A DNA stretch of 64,000 nt from Jeotgalicoccus nanhaiensis (GCA_004570955.1 SPPL01000003.1:62001-126000); one strand, 5' to 3'; counted from the first letter of the stretch, positions 43,726 through 53,769 are shown. Made by a program: numbers and translations. Notes: generated by a model from the sequence alone, not told the origin.

Positions 43726-44028
43726 TTATTTTTTATCTTCAGCTTGTTCGTCACGAACAACGATATGACGGATAATGTCATTGTTGATCTTCGCTAAGCG
43801 GTCAAACTCATCAGCAGCGGCACTGTCACCGTTATACTTAATGATTTGGTAGTATCCATCTTTGAAATCTTCGATTTCGTAAGCCAGACGGCGTTTACCC
43901 CACTCTTTAGATTCGACGATTTCCGCGCCATTGTTAGTAAGAACCTCATCAAAACGTTTAACTAACGTTGCTTTAGCTTCTTCTTCAATATCCGGGCGGA
44001 TTACATATAAAATTTCATATGATCTCAT
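43726..44028 (-). CDS. rpsF: 30S ribosomal protein S6
   Basis: A 99-residue ribosomal protein of the S6 ferredoxin-like fold, beginning [20 protein letters not shown] and containing [19 protein letters not shown], the stretch that contacts S18. The start at 44028 follows a perfect AAGGAGGTG. It leads the rpsF-ssb transcript behind a SigA promoter and an S6:S18-type leader fold. Confidence 0.97.
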   Translation of the reverse strand: MRSYEILYVIRPDIEEEAKATLVKRFDEVLTNNGAEIVESKEWGKRRLAYEIEDFKDGYYQIIKYNGDSAAADEFDRLAKINNDIIRHIVVRDEQAEDKK

Positions 44029-44050
44029 CTTCTGCACCTCCTTATGGTCT

Positions 44051-44079
44051 TTGCGGCCGAAAACACACATTTTCAGCAA
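44051..44079 (-). ncRNA. Candidate S6:S18 leader motif upstream of rpsF
   Basis: On the minus strand an outer stem TTGC/GCAA and an inner stem GAAAA/TTTTC (six-base loop) are separated by an asymmetric bulge: one T on one side and GGCC on the other, bringing a CCG next to the outer stem. This fits the known rpsF leader that binds the S6:S18 complex. Stem lengths are short, so a covariance search is the test. Confidence 0.6.
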
Positions 44080-44108
44080 GGAATAATTTTCATTACTCAC
44101 AATCAGAA

Positions 44109-44137
44109 ATTATAGCAATAAAATAAGTTTTTTACAA
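44109..44137 (-). promoter_or_regulatory. SigA promoter of rpsF-ssb
   Basis: On the minus strand TTGTAA, 17 bases, TATAAT; the leader to the start codon is about 74 bases. Confidence 0.8.
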
Positions 44138-44202
44138 TAGATACGCTGTAATTGTCTTTAAATTTTTGCGGTGTTTGTGATTTTTTTGCGGGGGTTTTTG
44201 TT

Positions 44203-44571
44203 GGGATTGGTATGACAGGGGTTCATATGTATCCGGAGCTCACGGGATTGGCATGACAGGGGTTCATATGTATCCGGAGCTCACGGGATTGGCATGACAG
44301 GGGTTCATATGTATCCGGAGCTCACGGGATTGGTATGACACGAGCTCATGTGTATCCCAGACTCACGGGGTTGCCATGACACAAACTCATGTGTATCCGG
44401 AGCTCATGGGGTTGGCATGATACAAACTCATATGTATCCGGAGCTCACAGGGTTGCCATGACAAAAACTCATGTGTATCCGGGGCTCACAGGGTTGCCAT
44501 GACAAAAACTCATGTGTATCCGGAACTCACAGGATTGCCATGACAAAAACTCATATGTATCCGGAGCCCAC
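44203..44571 (-). repeat. 41-bp palindromic tandem repeat array 3 (9 units)
   Basis: Units begin at 44203, 44244, 44285, 44326, 44367, 44408, 44449, 44490 and 44531, exactly 41 bp apart. Read on the minus strand each unit carries GGATACATATGA, a 7-base loop and TCATGCCAATCC, the same two-arm design as arrays 1 and 2. The junction is GTGAGCTCC or a variant. The array lies downstream of ychF and upstream of the rpsF promoter. Its orientation follows ychF transcription. Except for the leader and promoter, the 44029-44618 gap contains nothing else. Confidence 0.95.
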
Positions 44572-44618
44572 AAAAAAAACTGCGGAATCCTAAAATAGAC
44601 TGCGCAGCACTTATTATA

Positions 44619-45719
44619 TTAAACGTTAAATCTGAAGTGAACGACGTCGCCGTCTTTCATAATGTAATCTTTACCTTCAAGGCGGACTTTACCTGCTTCT
44701 TTCGCTTTTGCTTCGTTACCCGCTTCTACTAAGTCTTCGTAACCAACAGTCTCAGCACGGATAAATCCTTTTTGGAAATCGGTATGAATGATTCCGGCAC
44801 ATTCCGGAGCCGTCATGCCTTTTTTAAATGTCCAGGCTCTGACTTCCTGCACTCCTGCAGTGAAGTATGTTGCCAAACCAAGGAGATCGTAAGAAGCTCT
44901 GACGAGTTTATCAAGTCCTGATTCCTCGAGGCCGAGTTCTTCTAAGAACATTTCTTTTTCATCGTCATCAAGAGCTGCGATTTCTTCTTCCACTTTTGCT
45001 GAAATCACAATAACTTCCGAACCTTCTTCTTCAGCATATTTTTTAATTGCTGATAAATGTTCGTTGTCTTCAAGTGATGATAAATCATCTTCAGAAACGT
45101 TCGCCACATACAGTGTCGGTTTTTGAGTCAGCAGGTGGAAATGCTTCACTGATTTAATTTCTTCATCGGAAAAATCAAGTGCGCGGACAGGTGTTCCTTC
45201 TTCCAGTCCTTCTTTAATTTTCGTCAGAATTTTTGCTTCAGCCATCGCATCTTTATCTTTCTGCTTCGCCATTTTTTCCACCTTCGGCAGACGTTTATCA
45301 ACACTTTCAAGATCGGCAAAGATCAATTCCATGTTAATGACTTCAATATCATCCAGCGGATTGACTTTACCTGAGACGTGAGTCACATTATCATCATCGA
45401 AAGCGCGGACGACCTGACAAATTGCATCGACTTCGCGAATGTTGGCTAAGAACTTGTTTCCAAGGCCTTCACCTTTTGACGCTCCCTTTACAATTCCGGC
45501 AATATCCGTAAATTCAAATGCTGTCGGGACTGTTTTTTTAGGCTCGACAATTTGTGTTAAAACATTCAGACGCTCATCCGGCACTTCAACGATACCGACG
45601 TTCGGGTCAATTGTTGCGAACGGGTAGTTGGCAGCAAGTGCGCCCGCTTTCGTTATTGCATTAAAGAGTGTTGATTTACCGACGTTCGGCAATCCGACAA
45701 TTCCTGCAGTTAAAGACAT
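44619..45719 (-). CDS. ychF: Ribosome-binding ATPase YchF (OLA1 family)
   Basis: A 366-residue Obg-family P-loop protein that hydrolyses ATP and binds ribosomes. G1 is GLPNVGKSTLFNAI and the DxxG motif is DIAGIVKGASKGEGLGN. The G4 position lacks the GTP-specific NKxD and reads as NVSE, as is usual in this ATPase branch. A coiled coil and a C-terminal TGS domain (TAPECAGIIHTDFQKGFIRA) follow. Length is normal. It lies 13 bases past the DUF951 gene. Confidence 0.96.
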   Translation of the reverse strand: MSLTAGIVGLPNVGKSTLFNAITKAGALAANYPFATIDPNVGIVEVPDERLNVLTQIVEPKKTVPTAFEFTDIAGIVKGASKGEGLGNKFLANIREVDAICQVVRAFDDDNVTHVSGKVNPLDDIEVINMELIFADLESVDKRLPKVEKMAKQKDKDAMAEAKILTKIKEGLEEGTPVRALDFSDEEIKSVKHFHLLTQKPTLYVANVSEDDLSSLEDNEHLSAIKKYAEEEGSEVIVISAKVEEEIAALDDDEKEMFLEELGLEESGLDKLVRASYDLLGLATYFTAGVQEVRAWTFKKGMTAPECAGIIHTDFQKGFIRAETVGYEDLVEAGNEAKAKEAGKVRLEGKDYIMKDGDVVHFRFNV

Positions 45720-45732
45720 AATAGTTGCTCCT

Positions 45733-45918
45733 TTAGTTTATAATTACTTTTTTAAGTCGTTTATCAAAATCTCTGCGCGGCATCATAATCGTCCGTTCGC
45801 AATTCGTACATCTGATTTTTATGTCCGCACCCATCCGCACAATCTGGAAACTGTTTGTGCCGCAGGGATGCGGTTTTTTCATCTCTACAATATTATTTAA
45901 ATCGTATTTTTTCTCCAT
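45733..45918 (-). CDS. DUF951 small protein
   Basis: A 61-residue protein of the DUF951 family, conserved beside ychF and mscS-type genes near the Gram-positive origin. It contains VEMKKPHPCGTNSFQI and IRCTNCERTIMMPRRDF. The three cysteines (CG, CTNC) and one histidine suggest a small zinc site, though this is not shown. It is coded between the mechanosensitive channel gene (6 bp) and ychF (13 bp) in one operon. Confidence 0.9.
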   Translation of the reverse strand: MEKKYDLNNIVEMKKPHPCGTNSFQIVRMGADIKIRCTNCERTIMMPRRDFDKRLKKVIIN

Positions 45919-45924
45919 AATTAC

Positions 45925-46848
45925 TTACTCCCCGGCATCATTTTGATCGAAATCGTTAATGTCCATAGTAGGTACAGATACAAATACTCCTTGTGACTCG
46001 AGATACTGTTTCAGGCGTCTGCGCATGCGTCTCGTCGCACCGAAATGCTCCATCGGCTGGGTGGTCAGCATAACTCGGATTGTAGCCTCACCCTGCTGAA
46101 TATCCTGCACGCCTAATATTGCCGGCTGCTCGACGAGCACTTCCTCTTCGCGCCAATGGCTTTCGAAATATTGATTCATCGTCTCTTCGACCTTATCCAG
46201 ATCTTCCTGAATAGAAAAGTTCATGTCGAGATATGAGATTGAATTGTAGCGTGAAAAGTTAATGACTTCGTTAATCGTGCCGTTCGGAATCATATACAAT
46301 TCGCCTTCGTAGCCTTGAATACGGGATGAGCGCAATCCTAATGATAACACTTCGCCTTCGGCAACAGTAGTACCTGAAGTATTTACCCTGACGAAATCAC
46401 CTTTATCGAACTGGTTTTCCAAAATGATAAAGAACCCGGTAATCATATCTTTCACTAAGCTTTGTGCACCAAAACCGATGGCCAGACCAACGACCCCGGC
46501 ACCGGCAAGGAGTGTAGCAACCGGAATGCTGAACAGTTCCAGCACCCCTACGATAACGAAGAACCAAATAAAAATGGTGGCCCCGTTCTGCAGCACGTTA
46601 ATTAAGGTCTGATTGCGCTTATCCGAACCTTTCAGGCGGGATTTTGATTTATATTTAAAGAAATTATCAATCAGCCGGTTCATAACTTTAGTTAAAATAT
46701 ATCCGGCAATTATAAAAATTAATGCAAATAAAATATTCTTGCCAATAGTAGCCCATATCTCAGGATCCTTAAATTTCTCCATAAGTTCCTGTACAAACCC
46801 TATCGGGTCTTCAGAATCTGCTGTACTAAGTAAAGTTAAAAAACGCAT
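45925..46848 (-). CDS. MscS-family mechanosensitive channel
   Basis: A 307-residue small-conductance channel protein that relieves turgor on osmotic downshift. Three spans at about residues 33-55, 85-108 and 112-132; the last is the pore-lining helix AGAGVVGLAIGFGAQSLVKD with its Gly/Ala pattern. The beta domain follows (QFDKGDFVRVNTSGTTVAEG) and an alpha-beta C-terminus (VMLTTQPMEHFGATRRMRRR) ends the chain. It is cotranscribed with parB upstream (18 bp) and DUF951 downstream. Confidence 0.9.
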   Translation of the reverse strand: MRFLTLLSTADSEDPIGFVQELMEKFKDPEIWATIGKNILFALIFIIAGYILTKVMNRLIDNFFKYKSKSRLKGSDKRNQTLINVLQNGATIFIWFFVIVGVLELFSIPVATLLAGAGVVGLAIGFGAQSLVKDMITGFFIILENQFDKGDFVRVNTSGTTVAEGEVLSLGLRSSRIQGYEGELYMIPNGTINEVINFSRYNSISYLDMNFSIQEDLDKVEETMNQYFESHWREEEVLVEQPAILGVQDIQQGEATIRVMLTTQPMEHFGATRRMRRRLKQYLESQGVFVSVPTMDINDFDQNDAGE

Positions 46849-46866
46849 ATATTAAAGCCTCTTTCT

Positions 46867-47640
46867 TTATTTTTTCTGGAGCATCGCAAGGATTCTCTCA
46901 AACTCTTCCTGAGACGTAAACTCCAGCTGAATCATTCCTTTATTTTTTACTTTTTTGATTTCCACATTTGTACCGTAATATTCTTTCAGCTGATTTTCAT
47001 AGCCTTGTAAAAATTTCAGCTTTTTAGCCGTTCTTTTAATTTTTTTCTTTTTATCGAACGTTTTCACATACGCTTCAAGCGACCGTACACTCATATTCCC
47101 TTTAATCGCTTCTTCTGCCACCTGTTCCATTAACAGCGGATCTTTCAGCGACAGCAGGGTTCTGCCGTGCGCGCTGCTCAGCTTCTGCTCGTTCATAGCC
47201 CGCTTTACCGCAGCCGGCAAATTTAACAGCCGGAGCATATTCGCGATATAAGATCTCGATTTGCCGAGCCGCTGCGACAGTTCATCCTGAGTGAGTTCTG
47301 CTTTGGTCATAAGTTCCCTGTAGCTTTCCGCCTCTTCAAGCGCACTTAAATCTTCCCGCTGCAGGTTTTCTATAATCGCAAGTTCCATCATTTCCTTATC
47401 GGACATGCCGGTAATAATCGCAGGAATTTTCTCTAGTCCCGCTTTCATACTGGCCCGGAGCCGCCGCTCTCCTGCAACCAGCGTATAGCCTTTTACCGAC
47501 TTTCTGACGGTAATCGGCTGCATTACGCCGTGAATTAAAATACTGTTTTTTAAATCTTCCAGCTTATCTTCGTCAAAAGTCTGTCTCGGCTGGTATGGAT
47601 TTTTGCGGATATCCTTAAGGGGCAGTTCTATAATTTCCAC
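46867..47640 (-). CDS. parB: Chromosome-partitioning protein ParB (Spo0J)
   Basis: A 257-residue ParB-type CTPase that spreads from parS and loads SMC. The CTP-binding domain is visible (IRKNPYQPRQTFD, VAGERRLRASMKAG, IENLQREDLSALEEAESY), then the HTH for parS (ELTQDELSQRLGKSRSYIAN) and a C-terminal dimerisation region. No soj/parA gene accompanies it, as in staphylococci. I found no exact parS 16-mer in the window. It lies downstream of noc across a noc terminator. Confidence 0.93.
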   Translation of the reverse strand: MEIIELPLKDIRKNPYQPRQTFDEDKLEDLKNSILIHGVMQPITVRKSVKGYTLVAGERRLRASMKAGLEKIPAIITGMSDKEMMELAIIENLQREDLSALEEAESYRELMTKAELTQDELSQRLGKSRSYIANMLRLLNLPAAVKRAMNEQKLSSAHGRTLLSLKDPLLMEQVAEEAIKGNMSVRSLEAYVKTFDKKKKIKRTAKKLKFLQGYENQLKEYYGTNVEIKKVKNKGMIQLEFTSQEEFERILAMLQKK

Positions 47641-47715
47641 CGTAATCTCACCGACTTTATATAGTTAAAATACAGTTCAATTATAACAGCAACCTTACTG
47701 TTTGTAAGTCAAAAA

Positions 47716-47736
47716 AGAACTCACACTGTCATGTGT
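47716..47736 (-). terminator. Terminator of noc
   Basis: CTCACAC pairs with GTGTGAG around a six-base loop; on the minus strand TTCTTTTTTG follows. Confidence 0.75.
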
Positions 47737-47741
47737 GAGCA

Positions 47742-48554
47742 CTATTTGTATATACGTATCGTGACTTCATGCAGCTCATCGGTTTCAGACGTCTCAATAT
47801 TGACATCGATACCTTTGTCCTGCAGCTTCTTAATGTCACGCTCAAAGTCATTCAGCATAAAAGCAACATCGTCATTAAAGTTAATCTGCTCGATGCGGAC
47901 CTTCTTCCGGTTCTTCACAGCGAGCTCTGTTTCTTTTACCGTCAAATTATCCTTAACGATATTTTTTAAAACGTCGCATTGGGTATCGTTATCGAGTATA
48001 AGCAGTGCCCGCGCGTGTCTTTCGGTGATATCATCTTTTTCGAGCGCTGTTATAACGTCGTTAGAGAGCTTCAAAAGCCTTAATTTATTGGCGATAAAAG
48101 ACTGGCTTTTCCCGATACTCTCTGCGAGATCTTTCTGTGTAATATCATCCATTGCGAGCAGCTGTTTATAAGCTCTCGCTTCTTCGATACTCGATAAGTT
48201 TTCCCGCTGTATATTTTCAATCAGAGCAATTGCTGCTGATTCCTGGTCTGTTAAATACTTAACGATTGCCTGAGTGTCTTCGTAACCCAAATGTTTCAAG
48301 GCTCTGAACCTGCGCTCGCCTGCAATAATTTCATACATGCCCTCTTCGATAGGACGCAGGGTAATCGGCTGCAGCAGTCCGTGCGCTTTGATGGAATGTG
48401 CGAGTTCCTCAATGCGCTGATGATTAAATACAGTACGCGGCTGGTACTGGTTCGGGACGATATGTTCTACAGACACAGTCACCAGCGAATCATCATCAGA
48501 ACGCGTTTCGCTTTTATCTATTAGATTAAATAATTTTGAAAATGGTTTTTTCAC
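47742..48554 (-). CDS. noc: Nucleoid occlusion protein Noc
   Basis: A ParB-paralogue CTPase that binds Noc boxes and the membrane to block division over the nucleoid. The start is probably a GTG at 48554 (KKPFSKLFNLI, the short amphipathic membrane-targeting helix), since GGTGG precedes it; an ATG at 48566 lies too close to its ribosome site. The core has IVPNQYQPRTVFN, IAGERRFRALKHLG and IENIQRENLSSIEEARAY, and the HTH is DITQKDLAESIGKSQSFIAN. Two candidate Noc boxes occur in this window. Confidence 0.92.
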   Translation of the reverse strand: MKKPFSKLFNLIDKSETRSDDDSLVTVSVEHIVPNQYQPRTVFNHQRIEELAHSIKAHGLLQPITLRPIEEGMYEIIAGERRFRALKHLGYEDTQAIVKYLTDQESAAIALIENIQRENLSSIEEARAYKQLLAMDDITQKDLAESIGKSQSFIANKLRLLKLSNDVITALEKDDITERHARALLILDNDTQCDVLKNIVKDNLTVKETELAVKNRKKVRIEQINFNDDVAFMLNDFERDIKKLQDKGIDVNIETSETDELHEVTIRIYK

Positions 48555-48570
48555 ACATTCCACCATCCTT

Positions 48571-49284
48571 TTATTTTAATGGGGATTTGTTAGGCGTACC
48601 CGGTTTGCGCGGGTATTTCTTAGGTGTTTTACGTTTTTTGTCGATGATCATAATATAACGGTCGCTTTCTTCCTCAGGCAGCGACAGCTGATGAATCTTT
48701 GTCAGTTCTCCGCCGAGCAGGTCCAGCGCAAATTTGCTCTCATCGAGCTCCTCCTGCGCTTTCTTGCCTTTCATCACAATAAACTGGCCGCCTGTGCGGA
48801 CGAGCGGCAGACACAGCTCAGATAAGACATTCAGCTGGGCAACAGCACGTGCCGTTACCACATCAAACATATGTCTCGCCTGGTGCTGGCCGAACGTTTC
48901 CGCTCTGTCGTGCACCAGGTGTATTTTATCGAGGCCGAGCACAGCAGTTAATTCATTTAAAAACGTAATGCGCTTATTCAAAGAATCAACGATTGTAATT
49001 TTTAAGTCCGGACGGATAATTTTCATTGGAATGCTCGGAAAACCGGCACCTGCGCCTACATCGCAAAGGCTCGCGCCTTCTTCAATATCCGCGTAGAAAA
49101 GCGGTGTAATGGAATCGTAGAAGTGTTTTAAATAGACTTCTTCGAGTTCGGTTACAGCAGTTAAGTTAATCTTTTCATTCCATTCTACAAGCATCTTGTA
49201 ATAGGTCTTGAACTGGCCGATTTGTACCGCGGACAGCTCAATTCCTTTATCTTTTAAAGTGTTTATGAATTCTGTTTCGTTCAT
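48571..49284 (-). CDS. rsmG: 16S rRNA (guanine-527-N7)-methyltransferase
   Basis: SAM-dependent methyltransferase that modifies G527 of 16S rRNA. The 237-residue protein has the RsmG start [23 protein letters not shown] motif [15 protein letters not shown] and [19 protein letters not shown]. The C-terminal tail is Lys/Pro-rich. It overlaps mnmG by four bases and precedes noc by 16 bp, as in other Firmicutes. Confidence 0.96.
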   Translation of the reverse strand: MNETEFINTLKDKGIELSAVQIGQFKTYYKMLVEWNEKINLTAVTELEEVYLKHFYDSITPLFYADIEEGASLCDVGAGAGFPSIPMKIIRPDLKITIVDSLNKRITFLNELTAVLGLDKIHLVHDRAETFGQHQARHMFDVVTARAVAQLNVLSELCLPLVRTGGQFIVMKGKKAQEELDESKFALDLLGGELTKIHQLSLPEEESDRYIMIIDKKRKTPKKYPRKPGTPNKSPLK

Positions 49285-51164
49285 GCTTCTACCCTTTTCA
49301 CATTACCTTGTTCGATATAGACAAGCAGAATGGAAATATCTGCCGGATTAACTCCTGAAATACGGGATGCCTGAGCGATATTCAGCGGCTTAACTTCTTT
49401 CAGTTTCATGCGCGCTTCTGTCGCGATTGAGTGCACTGCATCGTAATCGATGTTTTCAGGTATAGCCTTTTCTTCCATACGTTTCATTTTATCGACTTGC
49501 TGTAATGATTTTTTAATATAACCATCGTATTTAATCTGTACTTCAACCTGTTCGTATTCTTCCTGGTTCAGCGTAATCTCTTCATTTAAAATTTCCATGA
49601 TTGACGCATAATCCATTTCCGGACGTCTTAATAAGTCCGCAGCGAGAATGCCGTCTTTCAGCGCTGTGCCGCCGCGCTCTGAAACGATATTCTGCGTGTG
49701 CTCATTCGGTTTAATGCGCACTTTCTGCAGGCGTTCCAGTTCCGCGTCGATGTTTGCTTTTTTCTTATTGAAACGAGCCAGACGCTCTTCGCTGATCAGG
49801 CCGTTATCATAACCGATTTCAGTCAGGCGGATGTCCGCGTTGTCATGACGGAGCAGCAATCTGTGTTCTGCACGTGATGTTAAGAGGCGGTACGGTTCAT
49901 TGGTCCCTTTCGTTACCAGATCATCAATCAGTACGCCGATATATGCATCTGTACGGCTTAAAATTAACTCTTCTTTACCGAGTAGATTGTTCGCCGCGTT
50001 AATGCCCGCAATCAAACCCTGACCGGCTGCTTCTTCATAACCGCTCGTGCCGTTGATCTGCCCTGCCGTATAAAGATTTTTAATTTTCTTCGTTTCAAGC
50101 GTCGGCCACAGCTGGGTCGGTACTAATGCATCGTACTCAATTGCGTAGCCTGCGCGCATCATCCGTGCATTTTCAAGTCCCGGTATGCTCGTTACCATAT
50201 CGCGCTGCACACTTTCCGGCATACTTGTTGATAAGCCCTGGACGTAAACTTCCTTCGTGTTGCGGCCTTCCGGCTCAAGGAAAATCTGGTGGCGCGGTTT
50301 ATCGTTAAAACGGACAATCTTGTCTTCAATTGAAGGACAGTATCTCGGACCTGTTCCCTGAACCACACCTGAATACATAGCAGACAGGTGCAGGTTTGCT
50401 GTAATAATTTCGTGTGTTTCCTGTGATGTGTATGTTAACCAGCATGGCAGCTGATCCATAATGAATTCTGTCGTATCGAAGCTGAAAGCGCGCGGTACAT
50501 CGTCCCCCGGCTGGATTTCAGTTTTCGAGTAATCGATAGAATCCGCGTTAACGCGCGGCGGTGTTCCCGTTTTAAAACGGATAATTTCAAAACCGAGCTC
50601 TTTCAGCTGATCTGCAAGCGCAAGTGACGGAATCTGATGATTCGGTCCGCTTGAATATTTTAAGTCGCCTAAAATAATTTCACCGCGCAGGAAAGTCCCT
50701 GTTGTAATAATTACTGCATCAGCATCGTATACGGTGCCGACATTCGTTTTCACACCGCGGATAACGTCATCTTCTATAATGAGTTCATCAACCAGTCCCT
50801 GCAGTATGTCGAGGTTCGGCTCCTGTTCAAGCACCGATTTCATTTCCTGCTGATAGAGGACTTTATCAGCCTGAGCGCGCAGTGCACGCACCGCAGGTCC
50901 TTTACCTGTATTCAGCATTCTCATTTGGATATGAGTTTTGTCTATTACTTTGGCCATCTGGCCGCCTAATGCATCCACTTCGCGCACGACGATTCCTTTT
51001 GCCGGACCTCCGACTGAAGGGTTACATGGCATAAATGCGATGTTATCCAGATTAATCGTCAGCATCAGTGTTTTTAATCCTTTACGGCTTGCTGCAAGCC
51101 CCGCTTCAACACCAGCGTGACCTGCGCCGATAACTATCACATCATATTTAATATTGCCGGTCAT
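49281..51164 (-). CDS. mnmG: tRNA uridine-34 5-carboxymethylaminomethyl modification enzyme, FAD subunit
   Basis: With MnmE it adds the cmnm5 group to U34 of certain tRNAs. The 627-residue protein has the FAD fold ([20 protein letters not shown]), the [20 protein letters not shown] segment, the [20 protein letters not shown] motif and a helical C-terminal domain that binds MnmE. It lies 17 bp past mnmE and overlaps rsmG by four bases, so the three are cotranscribed. Confidence 0.97.
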   Translation of the reverse strand: MTGNIKYDVIVIGAGHAGVEAGLAASRKGLKTLMLTINLDNIAFMPCNPSVGGPAKGIVVREVDALGGQMAKVIDKTHIQMRMLNTGKGPAVRALRAQADKVLYQQEMKSVLEQEPNLDILQGLVDELIIEDDVIRGVKTNVGTVYDADAVIITTGTFLRGEIILGDLKYSSGPNHQIPSLALADQLKELGFEIIRFKTGTPPRVNADSIDYSKTEIQPGDDVPRAFSFDTTEFIMDQLPCWLTYTSQETHEIITANLHLSAMYSGVVQGTGPRYCPSIEDKIVRFNDKPRHQIFLEPEGRNTKEVYVQGLSTSMPESVQRDMVTSIPGLENARMMRAGYAIEYDALVPTQLWPTLETKKIKNLYTAGQINGTSGYEEAAGQGLIAGINAANNLLGKEELILSRTDAYIGVLIDDLVTKGTNEPYRLLTSRAEHRLLLRHDNADIRLTEIGYDNGLISEERLARFNKKKANIDAELERLQKVRIKPNEHTQNIVSERGGTALKDGILAADLLRRPEMDYASIMEILNEEITLNQEEYEQVEVQIKYDGYIKKSLQQVDKMKRMEEKAIPENIDYDAVHSIATEARMKLKEVKPLNIAQASRISGVNPADISILLVYIEQGNVKRVEA

Positions 51165-51181
51165 TATTTAACCTCCTGTAT

Positions 51182-52558
51182 TTACTTCCCTAGACAGAAT
51201 TGACTAAAGAGTTTATCTATTAATTGTTCCGATACGTCTTCTCCGATAACTTCTCCGAGCAGTTCCCATGTTTTTATAAGATCAATTTGGATAATATCCA
51301 CGGGCACGTCCATTTCAGCCGAAGAGATTGCATCTTCAATTGCTGTTTTTGCCTGCTCGAGCAAATTAATGTGACGGTTATTCGACACGTAAGTCGAATC
51401 CGTCGATGAGAGGCTGCCTTCGAAAAACATCTCCTGGATTTCGTTTTCCAAATCGTCGACACCTTCACCATTTATAATGGATGTTTTAATTAATGGTATT
51501 TTAAAATGTTCCTCCAGATAATTAATATCCAGTTTATTTTCGAGGTCGAGCTTATTTACGATACCGATGACCTTTTTATCGTCCGCAGATTCGAGTAGTT
51601 CGAGATCTTCCGGTGTCAGCTCATCGTTGTTGTTCATCACGTATAAAATCAGTTCCGCGTCTTTAAGTGCTTCACGCGAACGTTCCACACCGATTTTTTC
51701 AACGATATCATCCGTTTCGCGGATACCGGCGGTATCCACGAGTTTCAACGGAATGCCGTTGACATTAACATATTCTTCTAAAATATCGCGCGTCGTGCCC
51801 GCAACATCAGTAACGATTGCTTTATTATCCTGAATTAAGTAGTTTAATAAAGAACTTTTTCCGACGTTCGGCTTGCCGACGATAACCGTGCTTAAACCTT
51901 CGCGTAAAATACGACCTTCCGTACTCGATTTCAGCAGTTTATCGATATTATCACTGACCTTTTTCGCTTCAGACAGCAGAAATGATGTCGTCGCTTCTTC
52001 GACGTCATCGTATTCCGGATAGTCGATGTTCACTTCGACCTGGGCAAGAATATTTAAAATGCTCTGACGGAGTTCTTCAATATACGTTTTCAAGCGTCCC
52101 TGCACTTGCTGGTTCGCAACTTTAGATGCTTCGTTCGTTTTCGCGCGGATAAAGTCCATGACCGCTTCAGCCTGCGATAAGTCTACCCGGCCGTTTAAAA
52201 AGGCGCGCTTCGTAAATTCACCAGGTTCCGCCATTCTCGCACCGTTGTTCAGCGTCAGCTGCAGCACACGGTTCACTGTATGAATACCGCCGTGGCAATT
52301 AATTTCCACGATGTCTTCTCTCGTGTAAGTCTTCGGTGCGCGCATTAAAGCCACCATAACTTCTTCGACCGTTTCACCAGTTTTCGGATCGATAATATGT
52401 CCGTAATTAATCGTGTGGCTGTCAGTATCGCTTAACTTTTTCGCCCCTTTATACAGACGGTCTGCAATTTCAATCGCATCTTCACCTGATAAACGAACGA
52501 TGGCAATCGCCCCTTCACCAACCGGTGTGGAGATGCTTGAGATCGTTTCAAATTGCAT
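51182..52558 (-). CDS. mnmE: tRNA modification GTPase MnmE
   Basis: GTPase partner of MnmG. The 458-residue protein has the N-terminal folate-binding domain ([32 protein letters not shown]), a helical domain and the G domain: G1 [14 protein letters not shown]2 region VAGTTRD, G3 DTAGIRET, G4 NKLD. The last four residues are CLGK, with the functionally required cysteine. It starts 15 bp past jag. Confidence 0.97.
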   Translation of the reverse strand: MQFETISSISTPVGEGAIAIVRLSGEDAIEIADRLYKGAKKLSDTDSHTINYGHIIDPKTGETVEEVMVALMRAPKTYTREDIVEINCHGGIHTVNRVLQLTLNNGARMAEPGEFTKRAFLNGRVDLSQAEAVMDFIRAKTNEASKVANQQVQGRLKTYIEELRQSILNILAQVEVNIDYPEYDDVEEATTSFLLSEAKKVSDNIDKLLKSSTEGRILREGLSTVIVGKPNVGKSSLLNYLIQDNKAIVTDVAGTTRDILEEYVNVNGIPLKLVDTAGIRETDDIVEKIGVERSREALKDAELILYVMNNNDELTPEDLELLESADDKKVIGIVNKLDLENKLDINYLEEHFKIPLIKTSIINGEGVDDLENEIQEMFFEGSLSSTDSTYVSNNRHINLLEQAKTAIEDAISSAEMDVPVDIIQIDLIKTWELLGEVIGEDVSEQLIDKLFSQFCLGK

Positions 52559-52572
52559 GTTAAAAACTCCTT

Positions 52573-53415
52573 TTATTTCTTAGTTATCACGACGTAGCGG
52601 TTCGGTTCCCGTCCTTCTGAATACGTATCTATATGTTTTACCCTGCTTAAGACATGATGCATTATTTTACGTTCGAATGAAGGCATCGGTTCCATTTTAA
52701 CCGGTTCGCCCGTGCGCATTGCTTTTTTCGACATATTAATAGCGAGACTCTCCAGCGTTTCGCGCCGTTTTGCACGGTAATTTTCTACGTCCAGAAGGAC
52801 TGTGCCGTAACTTTTATATATCGTATTGAAGTAGTTTTGCGCGAGTTCCTGCAGCGCGTTTAAAGTCTGCCCGCGTTTGCCGATAATTTTAGCTGCAAGC
52901 TCTGCATGAAATTCAATTGTGACCGTTGTGTTTTTAACACTCACTTCAATGTCGTTTGGAATATTCATTTCACGTACGACGCTGGAAATATAAGCTGCTG
53001 TGTCATCCGCCGCACTATTAATCGAGGATTCGTACAGCGTTTCTTCATCCTCGGCACCGTCTTCAGTTTCAGGACGAAACTCAGCTGCCGGAGCTTCCTG
53101 GTTTGGAGCTTCCGCTCTTTCAGGCATCTTTTCTGTTATTGCAGGTTCAGGCTTTGCCGGTTCTTCAGCTTCTTCAAGCTGTCTCTGCACCTTCCGAGAC
53201 CGCTGTTCAAGCATCGCATCGATGGAACCGTATGTTTTTAATTCCGGATTGATGATTGTCAGTTTCACTTCAGCATCGCGTCTGCCAAAACCTAAGAAAC
53301 CGCCGCTCCCGCCGTCGATTACTTCAATCTTAATATCGTCTTCAGTTACGCCAAGCTCGTCTAATCCTTTTGCGACTGCATCATCTACTGTTTTTTCAGT
53401 ATAAATTCTGTACAT
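52573..53415 (-). CDS. jag: RNA-binding protein Jag (KhpB/EloR)
   Basis: A 280-residue RNA-binding protein involved in cell-envelope control in Gram-positives. It has the N-terminal Jag_N domain ([29 protein letters not shown]), an acidic Glu/Pro/Ala-rich linker (about residues 80-130), a KH domain ([19 protein letters not shown]) and an R3H domain ending near [18 protein letters not shown]. The membrane insertase gene yidC/spoIIIJ, which normally lies between rnpA and jag in Bacillus, is missing here; rnpA starts only 15 bp away. Confidence 0.94.
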   Translation of the reverse strand: MYRIYTEKTVDDAVAKGLDELGVTEDDIKIEVIDGGSGGFLGFGRRDAEVKLTIINPELKTYGSIDAMLEQRSRKVQRQLEEAEEPAKPEPAITEKMPERAEAPNQEAPAAEFRPETEDGAEDEETLYESSINSAADDTAAYISSVVREMNIPNDIEVSVKNTTVTIEFHAELAAKIIGKRGQTLNALQELAQNYFNTIYKSYGTVLLDVENYRAKRRETLESLAINMSKKAMRTGEPVKMEPMPSFERKIMHHVLSRVKHIDTYSEGREPNRYVVITKK

Positions 53416-53430
53416 AATACTACCCCCGTA

Positions 53431-53769
53431 TTATTTAATACATTTCGCGATTTTTAAGACATGCAATAATGATTTTTCCATCTCGTGATAGTTCATATCT
53501 TTGACGGGATTTCGGGCGATAACTACATATTCACGCGGTTTCAGCTCTGTTTTGTGAAGCTGATAAAATGCTCGGATGCGCCTTTTTATCTGGTTTCTTT
53601 TTACCGCGTTGCCGAGACGTTTGGACACACTGATGCCGAGTCTCAAATGCGGAATTTCATCGTTGTCCTTTAAGTAAACGACAAACTGCCTGTTAGCATA
53701 TGATTTTCCTCTTTTAAAAATCAGTTTAAAATCTTTTTCTTTCTTAATTCTATATCGCTTTTTCATCAT
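53431..53769 (-). CDS. rnpA: Ribonuclease P protein component
   Basis: Protein subunit of RNase P, which removes tRNA 5' leaders. The 112-residue basic protein has the family signature [20 protein letters not shown] and the strand [12 protein letters not shown]. It starts at either of two adjacent ATG codons. It is 112 bp downstream of rpmH, with a hairpin terminator between them, and upstream of jag. Confidence 0.96.
   Translation of the reverse strand: MMKKRYRIKKEKDFKLIFKRGKSYANRQFVVYLKDNDEIPHLRLGISVSKRLGNAVKRNQIKRRIRAFYQLHKTELKPREYVVIARNPVKDMNYHEMEKSLLHVLKIAKCIK

Noticed and set aside
46867-47640. parS site within or near parB
   Set aside because: No match to TGTTNCACGTGAAACA was found; scattered CACGTG hexamers in other genes lack the flanking arms.
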